DNA from: Numida meleagris
Taxonomy: Eukaryota > Chordata > Aves > Galliformes > Numididae
DNA length: 64,000 bases
Assembly: GCF_002078875.1 (NCBI RefSeq)
Contig: NC_034438.1
Coordinates: forward strand, 19,389,755-19,453,754
Direction of reading: 5' to 3'
Position 1 is the stretch's first letter. Every line of letters starts with the position of its first letter. Shown in pieces: positions 63,594 to 64,000 of the stretch. The notes beneath the pieces are model-generated. The model saw only the letters and a program-made list of their open reading frames with translations. It had not been told where the DNA came from and did no database searches. The translations under genes and the position numbers were made by a program.

Positions 63594-64000
63594 ATTGTAC
63601 ATGCTAATGATAGATAAAGCAACAGATCCTTTCCAACCCAATTATGTATTATGTGTAAAAGAAATAGTTTGCATGCTTAAAGCAGAGACTGAATTTGTAA
63701 ATGTCGAGAAAACTTAAAGCTATAGTCCCCACAGCAGCTACTAAGTCACCCTATAGTGTACTCTTTTTGTGTGTGTGTGTGGCTGTGTATGCTGATAAAA
63801 TCTTGGCTTAAAATATGTATGTTGTGGCAGTTATAGTAGCTAGGGGGAACTTTTATTCAAATAAGTGCCTTGGTGCTTTGAAGACATTGAGCTGATTCAT
63901 TCCATGCAGTTAAATCCTGGTGTCAGTTACGCATCCAGATAAGATGCTTTTATTTGTAGCAGTTAACTGCTAAATTTGTATACGGTGGCAAGCTAGACAA
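63594..64000. other. End of window, intron 1, nothing recognised
   Basis: Non-coding sequence with a short GT microsatellite at 63768-63781. No gene was recognised. Confidence 0.5.
63768..63781. repeat. (GT)n microsatellite
   Basis: About seven GT units, followed by a further GGCTGTGTATG. Confidence 0.85.

Overview
The window reads as nuclear DNA of a bird, most likely a galliform such as chicken. The evidence is CR1 non-LTR retrotransposon fragments (five), three short mariner elements of the Galluhop type, a hAT (Charlie-type) fossil, a solo avian ERV LTR, AT-rich non-coding DNA, and a single CpG island carrying the first coding exon of a vertebrate gene. There is no operon-like or prokaryotic organisation. 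Nearly all open frames in the window are chance frames in non-coding DNA or remains of repeats.

Layout. 1 to about 29.86 kb is intergenic DNA upstream of the gene. It holds CR1 fragments (about 2.16-2.63, 14.58-15.38, 23.94-24.03 and 27.97-28.38 kb), a 422-bp mariner derivative (10.04-10.46 kb), a 38-bp perfect inverted repeat (3755-3844) and a 31-bp LTR-end remnant flanked by a 5-bp target duplication (3251-3291). About 29.86-32.11 kb is a strong CpG island. Inside it, 30844-31342 encodes the first 166 residues plus one base of ZSWIM6 on the + strand, ending at a canonical GTGAGT donor. From 31343 to the end of the window is the 5' part of ZSWIM6 intron 1. No later ZSWIM6 exon was recognised, which fits the very large first intron known for this gene in other vertebrates. 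The intron contains a mariner nested in a hAT element (36.23-37.48 kb), a solo LTR with a perfect GAAAT duplication (53.53-54.05 kb), and a long pyrimidine tract followed by an exon-like open segment (56.09-56.76 kb). It also holds a third mariner (61.13-61.66 kb) and a 1.26-kb CR1 copy with an intact reverse-transcriptase core (62.33-63.59 kb).

How it works together. The only cellular gene visible is ZSWIM6. The CpG island would be its promoter, with Sp1-, ETS- and octamer-like sites and a TATA-like box within 180 bp of the start codon. Everything else is candidate regulatory DNA or transposon remains. ZSWIM6 lies on chromosome Z in chicken; this is outside knowledge and cannot be shown from the window. 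I found no convincing wholly new system. The most unusual items are the long perfect hairpin, the collapsed LTR remnant, the nested transposons and the exon-like segment at 56.6 kb.
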